Shown here one piece after another: positions 8,566 to 17,256 of a DNA stretch of 56,689 nucleotides (its first letter is position 1; the number at the start of each line of letters is the position of its first letter). A program made the translations under genes and the position numbers. This DNA is from Chloroflexota bacterium (lineage in GTDB: Bacteria; Chloroflexota; Anaerolineae; Aggregatilineales; Phototrophicaceae). Under the pieces are notes generated by a model, which was not told the origin of the DNA, ran no database searches, and saw only the letters and a list, made by a program, of their open reading frames with translations. The DNA lies in assembly GCA_011523515.1 (NCBI GenBank), contig WTGO01000058.1:1-56689 (forward strand), in the 5' to 3' direction.

Positions 8566-9699
8566 TTATCCGCTCCTCGCGTAGCGCGCCAGATAAGCCG
8601 GGTCGACATCGACGCCCAAGCCGGGCGCGGTCGGCACCGCCACTTTGCCATCCACCTGTTGGAATCGGGGCTGCGTCAGGTTGTCACGCAGGGCGCTCTC
8701 CGAGCGGTCCATCTCCAGCATCACCTCGGGCATACGCAGCCGGCCCGGCACCGGATCCAGCGTACTCACCAGGTGCAGGCCGGCGGCAAAAGCGATGCCG
8801 GCGCCCCAGCTGTGAGGGATTACGTTGGTCTGGAAAGCGCTGGCCAGCGCGGCAATTCGCTTGACCTCGGTCAGGCCGCCGGCGCCACAGATATCGGGCT
8901 GGGCGATATCGACGCAACGCTGGCTCAACAATTGACGGAACCCGGCCAGCAGATATTCGCATTCGCCGCCGGCGATGGCTATGGACGTCCGCTGCCGCAG
9001 CTCACGATAGCCCTCGTAATCTTCCGGCGACACCGGCTCCTCGAAAAAGCTGATGCCCAACGGCTCTATTTGACGCGCGAAGCTCAAAGCTTCGCTGAGC
9101 GAATAGGCGTGGTTCGCGTCCACCATCAAGTCGATATCGTCGCCGATGGCTTGCCTCACGGCCCGCACGTGACGCAGATCCGTCTCCACGCCCAGCCCGA
9201 CCTTCATCTTGATCGCGCTGAAACCTTGCGCCACGTAAAGCTGCGCTTCGTCGACCAGCGCTCCAACCTGATCATCCGTGTCGGTGAAATAAAGGCCGGT
9301 CGCATAAACCCGCACTTGTTCGCGCCGTCGCCCACCAAGAAGCACCGAAACCGACTGCCCCAGCAGCTTGCCGCGCAAGTCCCACAAAGCGATGTCGATG
9401 GCGCTTATCGCCGCGACCAGTGCTCCGCGCCGCGCGTAATCCAGCGAGCGCAGGTGCATCTTGCTCCAAATCGTCTCCACCTGCAGCGGATCTTCGCCAA
9501 CTGCCAGCGGCGCCAGAAACTCGATCCCGGCTTTAACCACTGTCGCCGGACCATAGCCTTCGCCCCAACCATAAGTCCCATCATCGGCGACGACCTTCAC
9601 CAGACAGATCTGCCGCGTCTGAAATTCAAATTGCGAAAAGTAGAAAGGCCGGTCCAATTGCTGCTCCACGACAATGGCCTCGATCCGTGAAATCTTCAT
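8566..9699 (-). CDS. enolase-superfamily enzyme, mandelate racemase subgroup
   Basis: A 377-residue protein with a complete active site: Lys164-x-Lys166, metal ligands Asp194, Glu220 and Glu246, and the Asp269/His296 pair that marks the mandelate racemase subgroup. Overall it resembles sugar-acid dehydratases and the galactarolactone cycloisomerase more than muconate cycloisomerases, which lack the His. It would abstract a proton next to a carboxylate in a sugar acid or similar compound. It is the first gene of a two-gene unit with the PLP dehydratase, an uncommon pairing. The exact substrate cannot be assigned. Confidence 0.85.
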   Translation of the reverse strand: MKISRIEAIVVEQQLDRPFYFSQFEFQTRQICLVKVVADDGTYGWGEGYGPATVVKAGIEFLAPLAVGEDPLQVETIWSKMHLRSLDYARRGALVAAISAIDIALWDLRGKLLGQSVSVLLGGRRREQVRVYATGLYFTDTDDQVGALVDEAQLYVAQGFSAIKMKVGLGVETDLRHVRAVRQAIGDDIDLMVDANHAYSLSEALSFARQIEPLGISFFEEPVSPEDYEGYRELRQRTSIAIAGGECEYLLAGFRQLLSQRCVDIAQPDICGAGGLTEVKRIAALASAFQTNVIPHSWGAGIAFAAGLHLVSTLDPVPGRLRMPEVMLEMDRSESALRDNLTQPRFQQVDGKVAVPTAPGLGVDVDPAYLARYARSG

Positions 9700-9801
9700 G
9701 AAAGCGAACTTTCTCTGTAGAATCCAATAAGCTCAAAGTCTACCATTTTTCAGGTGGATTTCCGCAACCGACCCAAAACGACGCGAGGACTCGCTAGACA
9801 C

Positions 9802-10605
9802 ATGGAAAACGCAGCGAACAGCCTCGATATACGCCTCGCGCAGCATATCATCGAGCGCCTGATCAACGAGCTCAGTTCGATTCTGGCGGGCGACCTGGTC
9901 GGCATCTTTCTTTACGGCTCGCTAGTCAGTGGCGACTTCGACATCGCCATCAGCGACATAGATCTGGTCGTGGTGCTTAAGGCGGATCTGGACGAGCGGC
10001 AGTTTCAGCTGCTGCGGCGGATGCACACGCGCGTCGTCAGCGACCACCCTGAATGGAACAACCGTCTGGAGCTTGCCTATATCTCGCGCCGGGCGCTGAA
10101 GACATTTCGCGTAGCGACCAGCACCATCGGCATCATCAGCCCGGGCGAGCCCTTCCACTTGATTCAAGCGGGCGACGACTGGCTGATCAGCTGGTACGAC
10201 TTGCGCGAGAACGGCATCGCCTTGCTCGGTCCGCCGATTAAGTCGATCATAGACCCGATTCCGCGCGACGCCTGGCTCGATGCCGTTCACGAGCACATCG
10301 ACGCCTATCGACACACGGTCAAAGACGTCGCTGACATCAAGTCTCTCTCCTACATCGTGCTTACAGTCGCCCGCGGCATCTATACCTTGGTCCACGGACA
10401 GGCCGCCTCAAAAGTGACAGCGGCGGCCTGGGCGCAGAAGAACTTTCCTCATTGGTCCGACCTCATCGCGCGCGCTCTGCAATGGCGGCTCGGCGCGGGA
10501 ACGGATTCACCAGCGATCGAGCAAGCGCGCGCGGAAGGCGCAGCCTATGTCGATGACATGCTTTCGCAAGGGACTTGCCAGGGAAGGAATCAATCAGCCC
10601 GCTGA
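9802..10605 (+). CDS. nucleotidyltransferase-domain protein (AadA-like)
   Basis: A 267-residue protein with the polymerase-beta-type motif GSLVSGDFDIAISDIDLVVV, giving the catalytic Gly-Ser and two Asp residues near 39-56. The C-terminal half is helical, as in aminoglycoside adenylyltransferases and related proteins of unknown substrate. It may transfer AMP to a small molecule in the cytoplasm; antibiotic resistance is only one option and is not shown. ATG at 9802 is chosen because it lies just before the conserved part; a GTG at 9754 could add 16 residues. Confidence 0.72.
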   Translation: MENAANSLDIRLAQHIIERLINELSSILAGDLVGIFLYGSLVSGDFDIAISDIDLVVVLKADLDERQFQLLRRMHTRVVSDHPEWNNRLELAYISRRALKTFRVATSTIGIISPGEPFHLIQAGDDWLISWYDLRENGIALLGPPIKSIIDPIPRDAWLDAVHEHIDAYRHTVKDVADIKSLSYIVLTVARGIYTLVHGQAASKVTAAAWAQKNFPHWSDLIARALQWRLGAGTDSPAIEQARAEGAAYVDDMLSQGTCQGRNQSAR

Positions 10606-10626
10606 AGGATTCGGGCTGGCGCTAGC

Positions 10627-11775
10627 CTACTCGCATAGACCTTCGGTCTGCGCGTAACCCGCGCTAACCCAGCCATCCAAACCCATGAATTCGACGATAA
10701 ACCAACTGGCCGTCCGGGCTTTAGCGGGTAGGGTCACGCGGAACGGAATCAGGGCCCTGACCTGCCGCCCTTCCGCTTCATCGCGCAGCCGCAACACATT
10801 GGAGGTCGTGACCTTGCAGTCTGACAGCGGAATCTACGAGTCGTCGCTCAGGGCGGAAACATGTACTACCACGCCGCTCTTCGAGAATTTCCCGAACATC
10901 ATGTCGCCAGACGCAATGAGTGACAAACGCGAAACCGCCGGCGGCGACACAGACGTATCCATGAACACGAGCGAGCCGTCGCCCTGGAAGCAGACCCCCA
11001 CACCCGCCTCGGCGCGCCCCCACACATCTACAGCCAGCTTGATGCCGGCGTTCATCAAAGGATGTTTGTCGATCTCGCTGATCTCAACCACTTCGCAGCG
11101 CACATCTCTGTCACCGGTCTTTATGACGATGCCAATGGGAACATCATCGCAAAAGTAGGGATTCTCGGGCGAGTCCGGGTCTATGTCGTCGGGAGCGCAG
11201 CCGGGCACGTCAAACTCCTGCCTGACGGATAACAATTCGTCGGTCAGACGGTTGAGCAGCCGCAGGCCCTCCACCGTCGTGCCAAGCGTTTCCGCAATCA
11301 AGGTCAAGCTGTCGCCCGGCTTGTAACAGTCCGGCACAATCAGCTCGGAACCAACAAACAGAGCGTCCGCCGTGAGCGGGTTGATTGTACGGAACTTCTC
11401 AACAGTCGTGCTGTAAGTCTGCGCCAGTTGGAACAATGTATCGCCGACCTCGACTGTATGCGTACATCGCGTCGCTGGATCAGGCGTGACCGACATCGTC
11501 GCCAAGGGGTCGATACTGTGTGTAGCGGTCTCAGTCAACGCGAAGGCCGTCTGCTCCGCCGGCGGCAAATTGGCGACCTCGGTCTGCGTCGCGCCGGCCG
11601 TCTGGATCTCCGTCATATGCGCGTCAGACGTGGCCTTTATCGCAGTTGCCGTCCACTCGGCGGCTTCTGTCGCGGTCGCCTCCGCCCTTTCTGTCGCCTC
11701 GTGTGGCGGCACAAGCGGATCCTGATCTTGAGGCGGCGTCAGGGTCGGCGTCGGCGTATCGGTGTCCACTAACAC
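10627..11775 (-). pseudogene. LysM/SH3-domain protein interrupted by an in-frame stop
   Basis: From a GTG at 11775 the frame encodes a Thr/Pro/Ala-rich linker, two LysM repeats (HTVEVGDTLFQLAQTYSTT and a second with GDSLTLIAETLG) and a further domain, then meets TAG at 10834-10836. The same frame runs on for 68 codons to TAG at 10627 and encodes a bacterial SH3-like domain (SNVLRLRDEAEG, then LDGWVSAGYAQTEG). The single stop therefore separates a recognisable last domain from the rest. No signal peptide is encoded, although the composition is of a secreted wall-binding protein. A recent pseudogene is most likely; read-through or a sequencing error remain possible. Confidence 0.75.
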
Positions 11776-11792
11776 TATCTGACACCAAAATC

Positions 11793-11821
11793 ACTATAAG
11801 TGAGCCGGATCAAGTGCGCAA
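11793..11821 (-). promoter_or_regulatory. candidate promoter of the LysM/SH3 gene
   Basis: On the minus strand TTGCGC (11816-11821) and TATAGT (11793-11798) are 17 bases apart. Transcription would begin about 11 bases before the GTG at 11775. This argues that the gene truly begins here, without a signal peptide, and did not lose its front by deletion. Confidence 0.4.
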
Positions 11822-12077
11822 TCGAATCCGATTCCAACTCACATGCCAAGCGCTAATACAGCAGAGTGACGCGGTAATACGATTTGAAAAGCTCCCAAGA
11901 ATGCCTGAGTGTTTATCCGCCGCGCTTGCGCGGGCTGGCCGCGAGTTCCATAATCAAGCCGTGCCATAGGCGAGAATCGTATCATTACTGATGACTAGAC
12001 TTTGCCAAGTACCGGCGCATAGCACACCTTTAGCAGTCAAGCTGATATCCGCGCTGTCGCTGAAGACATTGGCGCGC
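11822..12077. other. intergenic stretch, no gene seen
   Basis: Between the divergent LysM gene and the lipoprotein gene no coding frame with family features was found. Apart from the minus-strand promoter candidate at its left edge, nothing stands out. Confidence 0.5.
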
Positions 12078-12497
12078 ATGCCACCCCATCTCCTGCGGAT
12101 TCTGGTCAGGCTGACGAGCTGTGTCCTGGTAATCAGCGCTTGCAATCTTTCCCTGCCAGCGCCGCCCACCCCGTTGCCCAGCGCAACGCCAGCCATTCCA
12201 CAAGTGGAGATCCGCTACCCGCCTCATAACCAGCGTGTGATTGAAGGCGTCATCTTTGATATTGATATCCTGGCCTCTGATCCCGCGGCGCAAATCCAGC
12301 GGGTCGAGCTCTACGTCGATGAGGCGCTTCTGCAAGCCAGCGAATCAGAGAAGGGTCAGGAGCGGGTCTACCGCGTCGCCACCAATTGGCTGGCCAAGGG
12401 CCTGGGCTGGCACAAGTTTACGGCCATTGCCTACCGCGCCGATGGCACGGCCAGCCACCCCCACGTGATCGCCCTGGAAGTGGTTGCCCGGCGCTGA
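12078..12497 (+). CDS. small lipoprotein with Ig-like domain
   Basis: A 139-residue protein with a lipoprotein signal: basic start, hydrophobic stretch and lipobox VISAC with the lipidated Cys near residue 22. A short Pro/Thr linker leads to a beta-rich domain (YPPHNQRVIEGVIFDIDILA, then RVELYVDEALL and AIAYRADG) of the Ig-like kind that describes structural changes such as those around VELYVDG. It probably sits on the outer face of the membrane and binds a wall or polymer component. The ATG at 12078 is chosen to place the signal at the N-terminus. Confidence 0.65.
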   Translation: MPPHLLRILVRLTSCVLVISACNLSLPAPPTPLPSATPAIPQVEIRYPPHNQRVIEGVIFDIDILASDPAAQIQRVELYVDEALLQASESEKGQERVYRVATNWLAKGLGWHKFTAIAYRADGTASHPHVIALEVVARR

Positions 12498-12516
12498 GCC
12501 CACGCGCCAACTCCAA

Positions 12517-12545
12517 TTGGTCATTCCGTCAGACTGCGCTAAAAT
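12517..12545 (+). promoter_or_regulatory. promoter of the BMP-type importer operon
   Basis: TTGGTC (12517-12522) and TAAAAT (12540-12545) lie 17 bases apart. The predicted transcript starts near 12552, which favours the ATG at 12581 over that at 12560. Confidence 0.55.
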
Positions 12546-12580
12546 CAGTTGTCGCGAAAATGCAAATTGCAGCGGAATGT

Positions 12581-14098
12581 ATGGACATTGAACTGCGACA
12601 CATCCACAAACATTTCGGACCCGTCCACGCCAATAACGACATCAACGTCCGCTTCGACCATGGACGCATCGTGGGCATCCTGGGCGAGAATGGCGCGGGC
12701 AAGTCCACGCTGATGAAAATCTTGTCCGGCTTCCAGCCCGCTGATGAAGGCGAAATCCACATTGACGGCCGCGTCATCGACTACACCGGCCCCACCGCTG
12801 CCATCGCCAACGGCATCGGCATGCTGCAACAAGACCCGCTTGATGTCGGCGCCTTCACCGTCTTGGAGAACTTCATCTACGGCGGAGCGGAAGGCATCAC
12901 CCTAAAGCGCGCTAAGGCGGAGGTCGAGCTCGAGCAGTTGACCGCGCGATTTGGCTTCGAGCTGGACGCGCACCAGCCGATCGACAATCTGCTCATTGCC
13001 CAGCGTCAGCAGTTGGAGATTATTCGTCTGCTGGCCCTGGGCGTTGAAACGCTGATTCTCGATGAGCCGACCACGGGCATTTCCGCTGAGCAGAAAGACA
13101 TCCTCTTTAGTGCCCTGCGGCGCCTGGCGCATGACGAAGGCCTGGTCGTATTGCTGGTCTCGCACAAGCTGGAAGATGTGATCGACCTTTGTGATGAAGT
13201 GGTCGTGCTGCGGGCCGGCGAACTGGTCGGCGAGATGGAAATGCCCGCCAGCGACGAGGGACTGACCGCAGCCCAAATCGCCGAAACCAAACGACAGCTG
13301 GTGACGATGATGTTCGGGGAAGAACTGGAAGCGCAGAGCCGCCCGCATTTCACAATCGGCGAGCCCATGCTCGTGGCCGATCGACTGGTCGTACACGATC
13401 TGCGCCTGGATATGCAGCCGATCTCAATAACCGCCCACGCCGGCGAAGTCATTGGCCTGGCGGGCCTGGGCGGCAGCGGCCAGGAATTATTCATGCGCGC
13501 CTGCGCTCGCTTGCTGCGCGTCACCGGCGGCGGACTCAATTATGGCGGCCAAAACATACTCAACGCCAGCTATCGGCAGCTCTTTCGGCGCGGCTTCATC
13601 TTCTGCGCGGACGGCCGGCTGGAAGAAGGCTTGATCGCCGGCTTGACGCTGACCGAGCACACCGCCCTGGTCACTGGCGACCGGCTGCAAATCGACTGGA
13701 ATTCTGTCGAGAAACTGACGGCCTCCCGCATCGAGCGATACCGTGTTAAAGGGCGCTCGGGCGACCATATCGAACAACTCTCTGGCGGCAACCAGCAACG
13801 CGTCTTGATCGGCCTGCTGCCGGACGACCCCAATTTGCTGATTCTCGAACAGCCGACCCGCGGCCTGGATGTCGACTCCGCCCGCTGGATCTGGACGCAG
13901 CTGCTGGAGCGCTGCCAGCAGGGCGCGGCTATCATCTTTAATTCGTCCGACCTGGAAGAGCTGGTCACCTATAGCGACCGCATCTTCGTCTTTTATGCCG
14001 GGCGCGTCCACGAAGTGCCGGACGTCAGCCAAACCAACATTGACGAACTCGGCCACATGATCGGTGGCGACTTCATGTCGAAACAGCCGCAAATCTAG
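12581..14098 (+). CDS. nucleoside/simple-sugar ABC importer ATPase (two NBDs)
   Basis: A 505-residue fused ATPase of the RbsA/NupA type. NBD1 has an intact Walker A (GENGAGKST at 35-43) and Walker B (LILDEP near 158-163), but its signature is altered (LLIAQRQQLEI in place of LSVGxxQ). NBD2 has a degraded Walker A (GLGGSGQE) and an intact signature (LSGGNQQR). The pairing gives one normal ATP site (NBD1 Walker A with NBD2 signature) and one degenerate site. It would power uptake through the permeases encoded at 17257 and 18448; the BMP-type binding protein at 37543 is a likely partner. Confidence 0.9.
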   Translation: MDIELRHIHKHFGPVHANNDINVRFDHGRIVGILGENGAGKSTLMKILSGFQPADEGEIHIDGRVIDYTGPTAAIANGIGMLQQDPLDVGAFTVLENFIYGGAEGITLKRAKAEVELEQLTARFGFELDAHQPIDNLLIAQRQQLEIIRLLALGVETLILDEPTTGISAEQKDILFSALRRLAHDEGLVVLLVSHKLEDVIDLCDEVVVLRAGELVGEMEMPASDEGLTAAQIAETKRQLVTMMFGEELEAQSRPHFTIGEPMLVADRLVVHDLRLDMQPISITAHAGEVIGLAGLGGSGQELFMRACARLLRVTGGGLNYGGQNILNASYRQLFRRGFIFCADGRLEEGLIAGLTLTEHTALVTGDRLQIDWNSVEKLTASRIERYRVKGRSGDHIEQLSGGNQQRVLIGLLPDDPNLLILEQPTRGLDVDSARWIWTQLLERCQQGAAIIFNSSDLEELVTYSDRIFVFYAGRVHEVPDVSQTNIDELGHMIGGDFMSKQPQI

Positions 14099-14106
14099 GA
14101 GCGCGC

Positions 14107-15195
14107 ATGCCTCTCAGCGAAAAACACGACGAGACCAAAACCTACGATGACATCCTAAATGCCGGGCCGCCCCTGGGGCAGTTGGCCAAGGATTTCGTTA
14201 CGCCGACCCACCTCTTCTTTGTACGCAATCACAGTCAAATCCCGCACCTGCAGTTGGACAGTTACCGGCTGGGAGTGCGCGGCCTGGTATCGCGCGAACT
14301 CTCCCTGAGCCTGGACGAACTTAAGAACGACTTCGAGCGCCGTACGCTGACCGCCACCCTGCAATGCGCGGGCAACCGGCGCAAGGAACTCGTCAGCTAC
14401 AAGCCGATTGACGACCAGCTGGCCTGGGATATTGAAGCCATCGGCACGGCAGAATGGACCGGCCTGCGCCTGGGCGATGTCCTCGCCGCCGCCGGCATCA
14501 GCAGCGCCGAAGCCGAACATGTCGCTTTCCTTGGTCTGGACACCCTGCTGCGCGATGGCGAACGCGAAGCCTTCGGCAGCTCCATCCCGCTGGACAAAGC
14601 GCTGGGCTGTGAAGTGCTGTTGGCTTACGAGATGAACGGCGAAGACCTGCCGCTGGCGCACGGCTGTCCGCTGCGCGTGGTTGTGCCCGGTTATATCGGC
14701 GCGCGCAGCGTCAAATGGCTCAGCGATATCTGCGTGCAAGAGAGCCCCTCCGAAAATCACTTTCAGCAGGTCGGCTATAAACTCTTCCCGCCGCATATCA
14801 ATATGTATAATGTCGATTATCACGATGGCATGCAGCTGACCAAGCTGCCGGTCAACTCCGTCATCGTGCGCCCGCAAGATCGCAGTTTGCTGCCGGCGGG
14901 GAAGGTCGCGGTCGAGGGCTACGCCATGAGCGACGGCGAGCACGAGATCACCTGGATCAGCGTCTCGCCCGATGGCGGCCAGACCTGGCAGCGCGCCGAG
15001 TTCCTCAACCAGCCGCAGCTCTGGACCTGGCAGCTGTGGCGCGCCGAGTTCGAGCTGCCGCCGGGCACGCATGAGCTGGTGGTGCGCGCCTGGGACAGCG
15101 CGGCTAACTCCCAGCCGGAGACGATCGCCAGCACCTGGAATTTCAAGGGCTATGTCAACAACGCCTGGCATCGCGTCGGGATTACGTTGAAATAG
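14107..15195 (+). CDS. sulfite-oxidase-like molybdopterin oxidoreductase
   Basis: A 362-residue protein with the sulfite oxidase core and C-terminal dimerisation domain. The molybdenum-binding Cys is Cys87 in LQCAGNRR; GCPLRVVVPGYIGARSVKWL is the highly conserved segment after it. It has no signal peptide and no heme or cytochrome b5 domain, so it is a soluble oxidoreductase of unknown electron acceptor. It begins eight bases after the importer ATPase stop and is cotranscribed with it. A molybdoenzyme inside a nucleoside/sugar importer operon is unusual. Confidence 0.9.
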   Translation: MPLSEKHDETKTYDDILNAGPPLGQLAKDFVTPTHLFFVRNHSQIPHLQLDSYRLGVRGLVSRELSLSLDELKNDFERRTLTATLQCAGNRRKELVSYKPIDDQLAWDIEAIGTAEWTGLRLGDVLAAAGISSAEAEHVAFLGLDTLLRDGEREAFGSSIPLDKALGCEVLLAYEMNGEDLPLAHGCPLRVVVPGYIGARSVKWLSDICVQESPSENHFQQVGYKLFPPHINMYNVDYHDGMQLTKLPVNSVIVRPQDRSLLPAGKVAVEGYAMSDGEHEITWISVSPDGGQTWQRAEFLNQPQLWTWQLWRAEFELPPGTHELVVRAWDSAANSQPETIASTWNFKGYVNNAWHRVGITLK

Positions 15196-15200
15196 GGGCC

Positions 15201-15228
15201 TTGGCACCACTTGTGGCGCCTATATCAT
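15201..15228 (+). promoter_or_regulatory. candidate promoter of the second R-M pair
   Basis: TTGGCA (15201-15206) and TATCAT (15223-15228) are 16 bases apart, directly after the sulfite-oxidase stop. A short imperfect hairpin (GGCACCAC with GTGGCGCC) overlaps the -35 box. Confidence 0.45.
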
Positions 15229-15261
15229 CGTTTTCAGCGAGCCGGTGATGGAGGTGCGAGC

Positions 15262-16248
15262 GTGGCAACGACTTCCGACTTTTACCAGCGCGTACTGGAT
15301 AAGAATACGCTCTTCTACTTCAATCCTGATTTTGAAGAACGCTACGAAGCGCAGCAATTACATTCGCTGAGAACTCTTCTTTACAATCTCTATTTGGCTG
15401 TAGAGAGCGACCCACCGATAAAGAAATCACACCTCAACACACTGCTTCAAAAGGATAATGGACTGCGAGCAGTCCTTTCCTTGAACGGATTCTCTAACGA
15501 ATTCCTGAAACGTATCACGACTATGGCGCGAATCTTGGACGACGATTCTTTGAACAAATTGCTCAAACGCCCTGAATGGAACATTCATGACGAGGCGGAT
15601 CCAAACAATGTCTCGGAGTGGTCTGATAACGCGATAATCAAGCATGTAATGACAAATGAAGCGTTTCGAGCCGGGTTTGTAGACTTATTCTTTGAGGGCG
15701 CGGCAAACCCCTGCCTTATGCGCTACCTGCCTCCATTTGAGCTTGTGAAGCTAAGCTCGAACAAGTTCAGCTTTGAGACCAGTTCATTTCTCGACACTGT
15801 TGTGCGATACAAAGAAAAAGGCTCATATACGGGCAAGAAAGAGAATAATCCAGAAGAAGAGATAAGACAGATTCTAGAATTTGCTAATATTTCTTACAGG
15901 TCAAGTATCAAACTGAATCGTCTTATGCCCTTAAATGACTTATCCAACCGCACAATGGATTTCATTATTCCTGACTTGGAAGAACCGAGAGTAATTGTGG
16001 AGAGTTCTTTCCTATCCACTACAAGTTCAAGTATGGGAGATAAAGCTAAGGCAATGGTGAGCATCAAAAGCAGGATCCGCGTTATGTATCCTAGTGCGCT
16101 ATTCATCGGATTCGTCGATGGAATCGGCTGGTATGTGAGAAAGAATGACTTGGATACTATGGTTTCCGCTTTTGACGATGTATTTACTTTTCGCCGTGAC
16201 GAATTGATTAGGTTTCAACTATTGTTAGAGAAAATCTTACAGCGATGA
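15262..16248 (+). CDS. putative type II restriction endonuclease
   Basis: A 328-residue protein directly before, and overlapping by four bases, a DNA methyltransferase. GTG at 15262 is chosen because GGAGG lies 8-12 bases upstream. Near residues 233-263 it has a plausible nuclease core: Asp233 in MDFIIPD, Glu247 in VIVESSF, then a Lys at 261 or 263 in DKAKAM, followed by GFVDGIGWYVR. The classical Lys after Glu is replaced by Ser, so the active site may be a PD-(D/E)xK variant. The family was not recognised with confidence; the gene pairing is the main argument. The base composition is much more AT-rich than in flanking genes. Confidence 0.6.
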   Translation: MATTSDFYQRVLDKNTLFYFNPDFEERYEAQQLHSLRTLLYNLYLAVESDPPIKKSHLNTLLQKDNGLRAVLSLNGFSNEFLKRITTMARILDDDSLNKLLKRPEWNIHDEADPNNVSEWSDNAIIKHVMTNEAFRAGFVDLFFEGAANPCLMRYLPPFELVKLSSNKFSFETSSFLDTVVRYKEKGSYTGKKENNPEEEIRQILEFANISYRSSIKLNRLMPLNDLSNRTMDFIIPDLEEPRVIVESSFLSTTSSSMGDKAKAMVSIKSRIRVMYPSALFIGFVDGIGWYVRKNDLDTMVSAFDDVFTFRRDELIRFQLLLEKILQR

Positions 16249-17255
16249 ACTTAAACACCATTAAACTCGCCGACTGCCTAGACTACCTGCGCGACATTCC
16301 AGACGAAAGCGTCGATGTTACATTCGCCGACCCGCCCTTCAATCTCAAGAAGAAGTACAGCTCCTATTGGGACAACCTCGACATCACGCAGTATGTTGAG
16401 TGGTGTAGCCTATGGCTACGAGAAATGGTTCGCGTAACCAAACCAAGCGGCAGCATTTTTGTACACAATATTCCCAAGTGGCTTAGCTATTACTGCCATG
16501 TCTTGAATGAAATCGCGGACTTCCGTCATTGGATTTCATGGGAGGCTATTGGTACTCCACTCGGCAAGACCCTTTTGCCAACGCATTACGGCATACTGTT
16601 TTACGCGAAAGATTACAGCCAGCTAAAGTTCTATGATGTGCGTTACCCGCATCACCGCTGCCGCAAATGCAATACGCTTCGTAAAGACTACGGCGGCAAG
16701 AAGAATCGACTGCATCCCTTCGGGCCGCTCGTTTCAGATGTATGGACTGACCTGCACCGCATTCGGCACAACAAGCGTCGCGACAGGCATCCTTGCCAGT
16801 TGCCCATTCCTCTGTTGGAACGAGTTATTCTTATGAGCACTGACGAAGGCGATACTGTGCTTGATCCATTTATGGGCACCGGTACAACTGCGGTTGCCGC
16901 GAGGAGACTCGGCAGAAACTTTGTGGGCACTGATATTGACGCCGATTATGTCCGCCTGGCATCTGATCACGTCAGTTTGATTCAACCACTGTCCAAGATT
17001 GGCAGCTCCTGGGTAAGTCTTTACCTCGATCAAGTCGCAACGATCCGGCATGACGATTGGGACGAGCTTCAACACTACTTTGATGTTCCAGACCCACCGC
17101 AAGCAATTGACACAGAGTCCATCAAGTATAGTCACGGCAAAATCAAGGCAATTGAAGACGCGATATACTTGGAGGAGCGCAAGAAACCGGCACAGACTTC
17201 ATTTGTCGACTTGAAATCTGACAAGATTGAAGCGGCCACTGATTGGCCCTACTGA
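16245..17255 (+). CDS. type II DNA methyltransferase, beta class
   Basis: A 336-residue methyltransferase whose catalytic motif DPPF (29-32) comes before the SAM-binding motif DPFMGTGTT (207-215), the beta-class order typical of N6-adenine or N4-cytosine enzymes; DPPF favours N6-adenine. Between them lies a CRKC pair near residue 140 that may bind zinc. It overlaps the endonuclease gene by ATGA. Its stop (TGA) lies one base before the ATG of the host permease, so the two are translationally coupled. Confidence 0.88.
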   Translation: MNLNTIKLADCLDYLRDIPDESVDVTFADPPFNLKKKYSSYWDNLDITQYVEWCSLWLREMVRVTKPSGSIFVHNIPKWLSYYCHVLNEIADFRHWISWEAIGTPLGKTLLPTHYGILFYAKDYSQLKFYDVRYPHHRCRKCNTLRKDYGGKKNRLHPFGPLVSDVWTDLHRIRHNKRRDRHPCQLPIPLLERVILMSTDEGDTVLDPFMGTGTTAVAARRLGRNFVGTDIDADYVRLASDHVSLIQPLSKIGSSWVSLYLDQVATIRHDDWDELQHYFDVPDPPQAIDTESIKYSHGKIKAIEDAIYLEERKKPAQTSFVDLKSDKIEAATDWPY

Positions 17256-17256
17256 G

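Noticed and set aside
9754..10605. Aminoglycoside resistance gene call for the nucleotidyltransferase
   Set aside because: Only the general nucleotidyltransferase motif is clear; nothing shows an antibiotic substrate.
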